Assembly: GCA_900553965.1 (NCBI GenBank)
Contig: USFX01000054.1
Location: forward strand, 1 to 13,958
Reading direction: 5' to 3'
DNA from: an uncultured Prevotella sp.
Lineage (GTDB): Bacteria; Bacteroidota; Bacteroidia; Bacteroidales; Bacteroidaceae
Length of the DNA stretch: 13,958 nt
In this document: positions 7,193 through 13,958 of the stretch, one piece after another
Layout: each line of letters begins with the position of its first letter
Position numbering within the stretch: the stretch's first letter is position 1
Position numbers and translations under genes: made by a program
Notes under the pieces: model-generated
Databases searched by the model: none
Told to the model about the DNA's origin: nothing
What the model saw: only the letters and a program-made list of their open reading frames with translations

Positions 7193-9153
7193 GACGGCTG
7201 TTGTTCGGATGGTTTATCGTCGCTGGCCGGGGCTTCACCGGCTTCGGCGGGAGCGTCCGCTGTTTCCGCCGGCTGGTCTGAAGCGGCCGCAGCGTCAGTC
7301 TGTGTGTCGGCTTCCGGTTGGGCGTTGCTGCCGTAATCACCTTCTTCCGTCTTAGGTGCGGCATCTGTTGTGTCCGGATTGGCGAGCTTCTGCAGCGGCG
7401 CCTCACGCCGCTTGACTTCCTTCAGCTCCGTTCCGGCCTTCTTCCCGCGCCAGTTGAAGATGTCGTCCTTGTCCAGCGGCCGGACATAATCGAACCACGC
7501 ATAGTTCGGGAGGAACTTCTTGGCGGGCGGAATCTGGGACATCGGATAGAGCGTTCCCTCGGCCTTCGGCATCCATATCTTCTTTATCTTGCGGTTCTCC
7601 AGATACATCTTCATCTCGCTCGTCTCCGTGTAGTTGAGTCCGATGAGGGTGCTGTCGCTGTCGTCGATGGGATAGTAGACAATCTGGACGTTGTCGATGG
7701 CATTCGCCTCATGGACCTCGCCGTTGAGGAAGAACGCCTTCATCTCCTTGGACGAGACCTGATTGAAGTGGACCGAGTCCGCCATCTGCTCGACGGAAAG
7801 CGCCTGGCCGATGACATGGGCGCGGTCGATGGTGGAGTCGCGCATGTAGACCTTGATGACCTCGCCGAGCAGCTGCTGGCTGAGATTCCACACGATGGGG
7901 TCGCGGTACATCGTCAGACAGGAGTCCTGGCTGTTGAAGACGAGCGAATCGCACACGGCCTGGACGTCCACGCGATAGGCTCTGACCTTGTTGTAGGCGT
8001 GGAGCTTGCGGTATACGGAGTCCGTATTGATGTTGAACGTGTAGAGCTTGAACGTGTCGGCGTGCATGTACAGCGAGTCCTTCTGGGAGTAGTCGATGGC
8101 CACGGCCCGCTTCGTGGCCATGCCGTAGCCGGTCTGCTCGTTGTAGAAACAATAGTCGGAGGTGAGCATGTTCTTGTTCACCGTGTCCCTATAGATAATG
8201 TTGTTGAAGGCTTCGCTCGTGCCGGTGATGTCGTCATGATAGACACTGTCGCCGACAATGATGCGTCCCTGATTGCGGATGATGGAGCGCTGGTAGAGCT
8301 GCGACTTCTTCGTCTTCGTCCCGTAATATCCGTCTTCCGTCGTTATGTGGCTCGTTCCGGAGTAGATGTCTGACGGACCGAGGACGTGGGCCGTTGATGT
8401 CTTGGTGTCATAGTGGAGCGTGTCGGAAGTGATGACATAGTCAGGGCCCTTCAGCTTCACGCTGTAGTTGAAGACGGCCTGCTTCGTTTCCGTGTTATAT
8501 TCGCCCCAGTCGGAGGTCAGCGTGCTTCCTCCGTCGACGAGCTTGCCGCCCTCGAAGAAGTAGCCGACGCTGTAGAGGCGGTCGTAGTTGAGGCTATCGG
8601 TATAGAGCGTGGACTCGCGGTTTTTCAGAACGACGTTGTAGCGGGCCATGCACATCATCTCGTTGCCGTCGTAGAAAGCGTAGTCGCTGAACAGGGAGAG
8701 GGTGTCGCCCTGATACATCTTGACGTTGTTGAAGGCCTCGAAGGAATTAGATTTCTCGTAGAAATGGGCACTGTCGCAATAGAGCGTGGCCCCCTGATGG
8801 CGGAAAGCGACGTTGCCGTCAAGTATCTGGGCGTCCGGATTGCGGAACCTGTCATAATGGAGATTGTCGGAATGGAGCAGATAGACTCTGTTGTCGTCAT
8901 ACTTCGTGGCCGTCTTGGCCGTCTGTCTGTTCTTCTTCGCCTGTGCCGTTCCGGGCTTTTTCTGCTGTGCCTGTGGCTTTTTTTGAGCCGTATGGGCCTT
9001 GCTCTGCGTTGTTTGGGGCTTACTCCCTGGTGCCGTCTGTTTGTTTATTGGGCGCTGCGACATGACCGTGCATATTCCAAAAAGGCATAGAACCATCATG
9101 ATGATGATTCTATGCCAGCTGAACGGTTGTCTTGCTATGGCTCGTCTTGTCAT
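7189..9153 (-). CDS. OstA/LptA-like outer membrane biogenesis protein
   Basis: The 654-aa product has a hydrophobic N-terminal segment (about 16-32), an unusual Lys/Gln/Thr linker with about a dozen basic and no acidic residues (about 36-84), then a long beta-rich region (about 88-580). That region has repeated strands such as LLHSDNLHYD, ATLYCDSAHFYE and STLYTDSLNYD, typical of the OstA/LptA fold. The tail (about 597-654) is rich in Ala, Asp, Glu and Pro and strongly acidic. LptA proteins carry LPS across the periplasm, and this larger Bacteroidetes form may do the same, but its exact step is not known to me. It overlaps the SurA stop by ATGA (9153-9150), so the two are likely translated together, which fits a link between porin folding and LPS transport. 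Confidence 0.85.
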   Translation of the reverse strand: MTRRAIARQPFSWHRIIIMMVLCLFGICTVMSQRPINKQTAPGSKPQTTQSKAHTAQKKPQAQQKKPGTAQAKKNRQTAKTATKYDDNRVYLLHSDNLHYDRFRNPDAQILDGNVAFRHQGATLYCDSAHFYEKSNSFEAFNNVKMYQGDTLSLFSDYAFYDGNEMMCMARYNVVLKNRESTLYTDSLNYDRLYSVGYFFEGGKLVDGGSTLTSDWGEYNTETKQAVFNYSVKLKGPDYVITSDTLHYDTKTSTAHVLGPSDIYSGTSHITTEDGYYGTKTKKSQLYQRSIIRNQGRIIVGDSVYHDDITGTSEAFNNIIYRDTVNKNMLTSDYCFYNEQTGYGMATKRAVAIDYSQKDSLYMHADTFKLYTFNINTDSVYRKLHAYNKVRAYRVDVQAVCDSLVFNSQDSCLTMYRDPIVWNLSQQLLGEVIKVYMRDSTIDRAHVIGQALSVEQMADSVHFNQVSSKEMKAFFLNGEVHEANAIDNVQIVYYPIDDSDSTLIGLNYTETSEMKMYLENRKIKKIWMPKAEGTLYPMSQIPPAKKFLPNYAWFDYVRPLDKDDIFNWRGKKAGTELKEVKRREAPLQKLANPDTTDAAPKTEEGDYGSNAQPEADTQTDAAAASDQPAETADAPAEAGEAPASDDKPSEQQPS

Positions 9154-10559
9154 TTTATCCAGCCTTGATATTCAAAGTTGCAGTTCTTGTAACGGTCGTT
9201 GACACGTACGTATGTTGATTTGATTTTGTTCACCACCCAGTCGTGAATCACCTCTTCACGGCGCTTGTTGAGCACGACGTTCTGCATGACCTGAAAGTCT
9301 TCCGTTATCGTGGCCTTGTGGCCGTCGACGCGGTTCTTCAGCTTGGCGATGACACAGACGGTCTTTCCCTTTGCGTTTATCATCTGGAAAGGAGCGGAGA
9401 TCTCGCCGATCTGCATCCTGTCAACAGCCTTTGCCACTTCCGAGGGCAGGTCCTGCATCTGGAACCGTGATGTGCGGCCGTCTTCGGTGACGTTTGACAT
9501 GAGGCCGTAGTTGTTGCGCGTGTCCTTGTCGTCGGAGATGACGGAGACGCCCTGCTCGAACGTGAACTTGCCGTCGACGATGTCCGTGCGGATAGAGTCG
9601 AGCCGTGCTATGGCCTTGCTGATGGCTTCTGACGAGACGTGTGGCTTGCGCAGGATGTGGCGCACCTTTATCTTGTCGCCGCGCTTGTCCACCAGCTGGA
9701 TGATGTGGAAGCCGAACTCCGACTCCACTATCTTTGAAATCTTCTTCGGGTCGGTGAGGTTGAACGCCACGGCGGCAAAGGCCGGATCAAGCATTCCGCG
9801 GCCCGTGTAGTCAAGCTCACCGCCGCGGCGCGCCGAGCCGGGGTCTTCGGAATAGAGCCGGGCGAGCGTGGAGAACGACGATTCTCCGTTGTTGACGCGC
9901 TCCGTATATTCGCGAAGCTCGTCCTTCACATGGTTGATCTCCTCCTGCTCGATGGTCGGAGTGATTGTTAGAATCTGCACTTCGACCTCTGTAGGCACGA
10001 AGGGAATACTGTCTGCGGGCAGGTCCTTGAAGTAGCGGCGCACTTCGGCCGGCGAGACCTTGATGTCCTGTACGAGGTGTTCGCGCATCTTCTGTGTCAG
10101 CTGGCGGTCGCGCAAAGCGTCGCGCAGCTCGTTGCGCAGCTGGCTGATGCTCGCTTTCTTATATTCCTCCAGCTTCTCCCGTGAGCCGGCCATGCTGATC
10201 CAATAGTCGATGTACTGCTCGACAGACGCCGACACTTCCGATTCGGTCACTTCGATGCTGTCGATGGCGGCCTGGTTCAGAAAGAGTTTCTGAACGGCAA
10301 GCTGCTCCGGTATCACGCAGTCGGGGTCTCCGTTCCATCGCGTGCCTTCCTCTTCGGCCTGCCTGCGCATGGCCTCTACGTCAGACTTGAGGATGGCCTC
10401 GTCGCCCACGACCCATATAACCTCGTCCACAATGCTCCGTTCGTTCACGCCGGTGCTGTCTTCCGGTGCCGTCAGCGTCCGGTTGGCGGCCATGAGGCTC
10501 AGTCCGGTCAGGGCCATGACGGCCGAAAGAGCGAAGCGTCTTATATCTGTCTTGTTCAT
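9150..10559 (-). CDS. SurA-like periplasmic chaperone with two parvulin-type domains
   Basis: This 469-aa protein has a signal peptide (about 1-25, LSAVMALTGLSLMAA), a helical SurA-type chaperone domain (about 40-175) and two parvulin-like domains (about 192-293 and 298-408). It should hold outer membrane proteins unfolded in the periplasm. The catalytic pattern is divided. The first domain keeps DPGSARRGGELD (239-250) and GFHI (H285) but has Q195 where parvulins have His. The second keeps RHIL (H301) but has DKDTRNNYGLM (344-354) instead of the DPGSxxxGG loop and lacks the second His. Prolyl isomerase activity may therefore be low, with chaperoning the main task. It starts 1 nt after the preceding foldase gene and overlaps the next gene by 4 bp. 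Confidence 0.9.
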   Translation of the reverse strand: MNKTDIRRFALSAVMALTGLSLMAANRTLTAPEDSTGVNERSIVDEVIWVVGDEAILKSDVEAMRRQAEEEGTRWNGDPDCVIPEQLAVQKLFLNQAAIDSIEVTESEVSASVEQYIDYWISMAGSREKLEEYKKASISQLRNELRDALRDRQLTQKMREHLVQDIKVSPAEVRRYFKDLPADSIPFVPTEVEVQILTITPTIEQEEINHVKDELREYTERVNNGESSFSTLARLYSEDPGSARRGGELDYTGRGMLDPAFAAVAFNLTDPKKISKIVESEFGFHIIQLVDKRGDKIKVRHILRKPHVSSEAISKAIARLDSIRTDIVDGKFTFEQGVSVISDDKDTRNNYGLMSNVTEDGRTSRFQMQDLPSEVAKAVDRMQIGEISAPFQMINAKGKTVCVIAKLKNRVDGHKATITEDFQVMQNVVLNKRREEVIHDWVVNKIKSTYVRVNDRYKNCNFEYQGWIK

Positions 10560-10560
10560 C

Positions 10561-11982
10561 TTAGTGCTTGTTAACAGTGTTCAAAACCTCGCGGTTAATC
10601 TCCACGGCATATTTCCGGCGCAGTCCTGCGACCCATTCCTTCTCCAGTTCGTCCTGATAGTCGGCTGTCACGAGACCGCGGACGTCGGTATAGTCCTCCG
10701 GTCCCTTCTTGAGAATCTTGCCGTAGGTGGCGTCAATGGGATAGTCCTTGACCGGCGTTGCCGTTGTGTCGACCTTGAATATGTCGTGGTCGACGAGCGC
10801 GTTGTCGCCCTTCTTGAACAGACCCTTCTCAACGCGGATGCGGATGACGGAGTCGTTGTTGAACGTCTTGCGGAGCGCGTCGGCCCATTCGTCGAACTTG
10901 AGCTTCTTCACGCAGTCCCTGACGGCCTTCACGTCTTCGGCCACCTTGACATGATAGGCCATGCCCTTGAAGCGCGGTTCGTCCCAGACATATTTTTTCT
11001 TGTTCTTTGCGAAATATGCCGCAAGGGCCGCGTCGTCCTTGGCTGCCTTTTCCCAAACCTCGCGGTTGCTTATCTCGTAGAGCAGCAGACCGTCGTGGTA
11101 TTCGCGGATGAGGTTCTTCAGCTCATGGTCGGTGGCCTGAAGCGAGTCGGCCATGTTGTCCATCAGCTGCTCCTTCGATATGGACGCCGTCTTGGAAATC
11201 GAGTCAATCTTGTGGTCGATGATGCGCTCGCGGATGTTGCGCTGCTCGATGAACCGGAGGATGTTGTTGCGGAGCGAGTCATAGGGCTCCAGCTGCTTGC
11301 GCTCTTTCATGAGCACGATATGATAGCCGGCAGGTGAGAGGAACGGCTGGCTCATCTCGCCCGGTTGGAGCTCGTATGCCTTGTCCTCAAACTCCTTCAG
11401 CGTCTGGTTGGGGCTGATCCACGGCAGCAGACCGCCGTTTCGGGCCGAGCCGGGGTCCTGTGAGAGGCTGATGGCCAGCTCCTCGAACTTCGCTCCACCC
11501 TTCAGCGCGGCATAGATGGAGTCGATGCGGGCCTTGGCCTTGTCCACGTCGGCCTGCGGCGCCTGTTGTGCCACGTGCAGGAAGATGTGGGCGGGGTGTA
11601 TCAGACCACGTTCGCCGATGCCGGCCTTGGTCGTCTCATATATCTTCCTTGCCTCGCGTTCCACGTCATCGTCGGTGATGAGTGTGGGACGTATCTGTTG
11701 GTCGCGGTACTGCGCGAACTCCTTGCGGAAAGAGAACAGCGTGTCAAGACGGGCGTCAAGTGCCGCGGCGACCTTCAGTTTGTAGTTGACAAAGAGCTCG
11801 GCATATTCGTCGACCGTCTTTTTGTCAATCACGCCCTCGGCGTTGTTCTTGTTGTAGGAGTATTCAAATTCCGAACGTGTCACGGGCTGGCCGTTGATGG
11901 TCATCACCGTAGGGTCGTCGTTCTGCGCGCCAATCGTACCGCATGCCATGAGCATGGCGGCAAACAAATATGCTCTTCTCAT
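10561..11982 (-). CDS. Periplasmic parvulin-type peptidylprolyl isomerase (PpiC/SurA family)
   Basis: The 473-aa product opens with a signal peptide (MRRAYLFAAMLMACGTIGAQ) and a SurA_N-like helical part (TVMTINGQPVTRSEFE and on). One canonical parvulin domain spans about 126-228: H132 in HPAHIFLHV, the loop SQDPGSARNGG (174-184), and H221 in AGYHIVLM. A second, degenerate half follows (about 290-470) with no recognisable isomerase motif. It is likely an active periplasmic foldase for outer membrane proteins. It is first in the run of five genes and has its own promoter at 12008-12015. The neighbouring SurA-like protein lacks complete active sites, so this one may provide the catalytic activity of the pair. 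Confidence 0.9.
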   Translation of the reverse strand: MRRAYLFAAMLMACGTIGAQNDDPTVMTINGQPVTRSEFEYSYNKNNAEGVIDKKTVDEYAELFVNYKLKVAAALDARLDTLFSFRKEFAQYRDQQIRPTLITDDDVEREARKIYETTKAGIGERGLIHPAHIFLHVAQQAPQADVDKAKARIDSIYAALKGGAKFEELAISLSQDPGSARNGGLLPWISPNQTLKEFEDKAYELQPGEMSQPFLSPAGYHIVLMKERKQLEPYDSLRNNILRFIEQRNIRERIIDHKIDSISKTASISKEQLMDNMADSLQATDHELKNLIREYHDGLLLYEISNREVWEKAAKDDAALAAYFAKNKKKYVWDEPRFKGMAYHVKVAEDVKAVRDCVKKLKFDEWADALRKTFNNDSVIRIRVEKGLFKKGDNALVDHDIFKVDTTATPVKDYPIDATYGKILKKGPEDYTDVRGLVTADYQDELEKEWVAGLRRKYAVEINREVLNTVNKH

Positions 11983-12007
11983 TATTATATATATATACGT
12001 TGTGTAG

Positions 12008-12015
12008 CAAAAGTA
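12008..12015 (-). promoter_or_regulatory. -7 box of the foldase-OstA-mutL operon promoter
   Basis: The minus strand reads TACTTTTGC, identical to the ompA -7 box including the C. It lies 26 nt upstream of the first foldase start, predicting a very short leader of about 19 nt that contains a TATATATATATA stretch. No clear TTG is seen at -33, where the sequence is CTCCTTTTT. Confidence 0.65.
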
Positions 12016-12058
12016 GTTATGAGGAGTAAAAAGGAGATATCGCTCCCGGCGGTCGCTA

Positions 12059-12173
12059 AGAAGATAGAGGACGATAGTTGAAAGCGCTAAGACATTTGTC
12101 TTCTATCTCCCTCTATCTTCTTTTATCTTCTTTTATCTCCCTTTATCTTCCTCTATCTCCCTTTATCTTAATC
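12059..12173. repeat. 10-bp-period tandem array and 13-bp inverted repeat at the guaB 3' end
   Basis: From 12104 the plus strand runs in register as 10-nt units: TATCTCCCTC, TATCTTCTTT, TATCTTCTTT, TATCTCCCTT, TATCTTCCTC, TATCTCCCTT, then a degenerate seventh unit that includes the guaB stop codon (12168-12170). The last three positions of each unit vary while TATCTYC is constant. A separate copy in inverted orientation (AAGAAGATAGAGG at 12058-12070) is perfectly complementary to 12110-12122 over 13 bp with a 39-nt spacer. No T-tract follows the stem on the minus strand. It may be repeat expansion, a bent-DNA or attenuator region, or an interspersed element. Confidence 0.8.
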
Positions 12174-13655
12174 GTTCGGGCGTGAATAGTTCGGTGCCTC
12201 GCTCGTGATGGAGATGTCGTGCGGGTGGCTTTCCATGACACCGGCGTTCGTGATGCGCGTGAACTTGGCGTCATGCAGCTTCTCGATGGTGGCCGCTCCG
12301 CAGTAGCCCATACCTGAGCGCAGACCGCCGACCATCTGATAGATGACTTCCTGAACGGTTCCCTTGTAGGGCACACGTCCAGCGATGCCCTCCGGAACGA
12401 GCTTCTTCACCTCTGTCGTGTCGCCCTGGAAGTAGCGGTCCTTAGAACCGTTCTTCTGCTCCATAGCCTCCAACGAACCCATTCCGCGGTAGCTCTTGAA
12501 CTTACGTCCGTTGAAGATGATGGTCTCTCCGGGGCTCTCCTCCGTTCCGGCCACCAGCGAGCCAATCATGACGGAGCTTCCTCCGGCAGCGAGTGCCTTG
12601 ACAACGTCGCCCGAATAGCGCAGACCACCGTCGGCAATCAGAGGCACACCGGTGCCCTGAAGCGCATTGTAGACATCATAGACGGCGCTCAGCTGAGGAA
12701 CACCGACACCGGCAACGACACGGGTCGTACAGATTGAGCCCGGGCCGATTCCGACCTTGACGGCGTCGGCGCCATTGTTGGCCAGCAGTCTTGCGGCAGC
12801 GCCCGTGGCCACATTGCCCACGACGATGTCGACATTGGGGAACGAAGCCTTGGCCTCAACCAGCTTCTCGATGACATATTTGGAATGTCCGTGGGCCGTG
12901 TCGATGACGATAGCGTCGGCTCCGGCATCCACCAGCGCCTGCATGCGCACCAGCGTGTCGGCCGTCACGCCCACACCGGCTGCCACGCGCAGACGGCCTT
13001 TGCTGTCCTTGCAGGCCATGGGCTTGTCCTTTGCCTTGGTGATGTCCTTGTATGTGATGAGTCCGACGAGGTGGCCTTCCTTGTCCACTACGGGCAGCTT
13101 CTCTATCTTGTTCTCCTGCAGAATCTGTGCGGCGGCGGCCAGGTCGGTCTTCTGGTCTGTCGTGACGAGATTATCCTTGGTCATCACGTCGTCGACCGTC
13201 TTGTCCAGATGGCGCTCGAAGCGCAGGTCGCGGTTCGTCACGATGCCCACGAGATGATTGCCCTCGTCAACAACCGGTATTCCGCCGATGTGATATTCGG
13301 CCATCATAGCCAGCGCATCCTGTACGGTTGAACCGCGGCGAATCGTCACCGGGTCATAGATCATACCGTTCTCGGCACGCTTTACGATAGCCACCTGACG
13401 GGCTTGGTCTTCTATCGGCATACTCTTGTGGATAACACCGATTCCTCCCTCACGGGCAATGGCAATGGCCATGCGGGATTCGGTCACGGTGTCCATCGCC
13501 GCCGTTACAAAAGGTATGTTCAGCTCAATGTTGCGGGAAAATCTTGTCTTGAGTTCTACCGTCTTTGGCAATACCTCTGAATAAGCGGGGATTAACAGGA
13601 CGTCGTCATAAGTCAGGCCGTCCATCACGATTTTATCTGCAATAAAAGATGACAT
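12168..13655 (-). CDS. guaB: Inosine-5'-monophosphate dehydrogenase
   Basis: GuaB oxidises IMP to XMP with NAD+, the committed step toward GMP, in the cytoplasm. The 495-aa length is normal. The TIM barrel starts with LTYDDVLLIPAYSEVLP (about 14-30). Two CBS domains (about 101-158 and 162-212), a regulatory module that binds adenine nucleotides in this family, are inserted before the barrel resumes at RVAAGVGV. The catalytic cysteine is C309 in GPGSICTTR and the mobile flap has R407 in KDRYFQG. ADGGLRYSGD, VMIGSLVAGTEESPGE and the C-terminal EAPNYS also match the family. It is preceded by its own promoter and followed by a 185-nt gap with a new promoter, so it is probably a single-gene transcript. 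The ATG at 13655 gives the standard N-terminus. Confidence 0.98.
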   Translation of the reverse strand: MSSFIADKIVMDGLTYDDVLLIPAYSEVLPKTVELKTRFSRNIELNIPFVTAAMDTVTESRMAIAIAREGGIGVIHKSMPIEDQARQVAIVKRAENGMIYDPVTIRRGSTVQDALAMMAEYHIGGIPVVDEGNHLVGIVTNRDLRFERHLDKTVDDVMTKDNLVTTDQKTDLAAAAQILQENKIEKLPVVDKEGHLVGLITYKDITKAKDKPMACKDSKGRLRVAAGVGVTADTLVRMQALVDAGADAIVIDTAHGHSKYVIEKLVEAKASFPNVDIVVGNVATGAAARLLANNGADAVKVGIGPGSICTTRVVAGVGVPQLSAVYDVYNALQGTGVPLIADGGLRYSGDVVKALAAGGSSVMIGSLVAGTEESPGETIIFNGRKFKSYRGMGSLEAMEQKNGSKDRYFQGDTTEVKKLVPEGIAGRVPYKGTVQEVIYQMVGGLRSGMGYCGAATIEKLHDAKFTRITNAGVMESHPHDISITSEAPNYSRPND

Positions 13656-13684
13656 ATAAATGATGCTTTAAAAATTATTGCGTG

Positions 13685-13692
13685 CAAATTTA
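13685..13692 (-). promoter_or_regulatory. guaB: -7 box of the guaB promoter
   Basis: The minus strand reads TAAATTTGC, matching TAnnTTTG, 30 nt upstream of the guaB ATG, giving a leader of about 22 nt. TTTTG lies upstream with a spacer shorter than the usual 19-21 nt, so the -33 element is uncertain. The leader is too short for a riboswitch. Confidence 0.6.
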
Positions 13693-13958
13693 GCATAAAA
13701 AATCCACAAAAGCATCAAATTCCTGCAAATTCTTTGTTTATTAATACGTTTTAACTGCTACGCTCCATGGGTTATGGAGGGACAGAAGCGTTGCACTTCC
13801 ATCTTGAATCTATAGTCTTAACTGCTTGCCGGCGGGGGCTTTGTTCCCTTTTTTCCTGTTTTTATGCCCGCGAGAGTGGGGACTTTCTGATTTTTTCTTT
13901 CCCTGCTCCAAAATATCGCAGCCACGCGCGTATCAAAATTTAGGGGTTTTGACGGGGC
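13693..13958. other. Gene-free region upstream of guaB
   Basis: No open frame with coding character is seen on either strand. A perfect 6-bp hairpin (CTCCAT at 13763-13768 and ATGGAG at 13774-13779, 5-nt loop) and two copies of TTAACTGCT (13751-13759 and 13818-13826) are present. Runs of T at about 13850-13862 and 13891-13897 follow GC-rich stretches and could include a plus-strand terminator of a transcript from outside, but no strong stem backs this. The next gene to the right is outside the window. Confidence 0.5.

Noticed and set aside
7318..8373. Plus-strand 351-codon frame
   Set aside because: It is antisense to the OstA-like gene, Val/Asp/Arg-rich as expected from the complement of GC-rich codons, and has no recognisable domain or promoter.
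8413..9090. Plus-strand 225-codon frame
   Set aside because: It is antisense to the N-terminal part of the OstA-like gene, without a plausible start signal or domain.
10342..11337. Plus-strand 331-codon frame
   Set aside because: It is antisense to the two foldase genes, which are clearly real; its Leu/Val/His/Asp bias is a mirror of their codon use.
12104..12173. CRISPR-like array
   Set aside because: The units are only 10 nt, contiguous and without spacers; there are no cas genes in the window.
13656..13700. Purine riboswitch ahead of guaB
   Set aside because: The predicted leader is only about 22 nt and shows none of the conserved three-way junction sequence.

Overview
The window looks like chromosomal DNA from a Bacteroidales bacterium, most likely Prevotella or a close relative. 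Four intergenic regions carry the Bacteroidetes-type -7 promoter box TAnnTTTG, each time followed by C. Shine-Dalgarno sites are not evident. The gene content (an OmpA-family porin, an OstA/LptA-like protein next to SurA-type chaperones, a secreted GH2 enzyme) also fits this phylum. The genus is inferred from gene order and the style of the intergenic repeats; it was not tested by a search. Every gene I can support lies on the minus strand, so the window reads from right to left.

From right to left: (1) 13958-13656 is gene-free except for the guaB promoter. (2) guaB, IMP dehydrogenase, 13655-12168. (3) A 185-nt gap with a 10-bp-period purine/pyrimidine tandem array, a 13-bp inverted repeat and a promoter. 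(4) A tightly packed run from 11982 to 4763: a parvulin-type foldase, a second SurA-like foldase, an OstA/LptA-like protein, a small one-TM protein and mutL. The first junction has 1 nt between genes, the next two are 4-bp ATGA overlaps, and mutL follows after 81 nt. (5) A gap with a hairpin downstream of mutL and a G-rich (G-quadruplex-capable) inverted repeat. (6) An OmpA-family outer membrane protein with a good promoter and a good Rho-independent terminator, 4397-3228. (7) A gap with a very long imperfect palindrome (59-nt arms, 4 mismatches), then paired CGTACGAT direct repeats upstream of a -7 box. (8) The first ~952 codons of a secreted LacZ-type GH2 glycosidase, which runs off the left edge.

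Functionally, most of the window serves the outer envelope. The two foldases and the OstA-like protein suggest porin folding and LPS transport, the small membrane protein travels with them, and the OmpA protein is itself a likely client. mutL at the end of that operon is a DNA repair gene co-transcribed with envelope genes. The GH2 gene is probably a separately regulated glycan-degradation gene. I did not find a plainly new multi-gene system. The items most worth a second look are the long palindrome beside the ompA terminator, the paired operator-like repeats upstream of the GH2 gene, the tandem array at the guaB stop codon, the missing endonuclease and metal motifs in MutL, and the split parvulin motifs in SurA.
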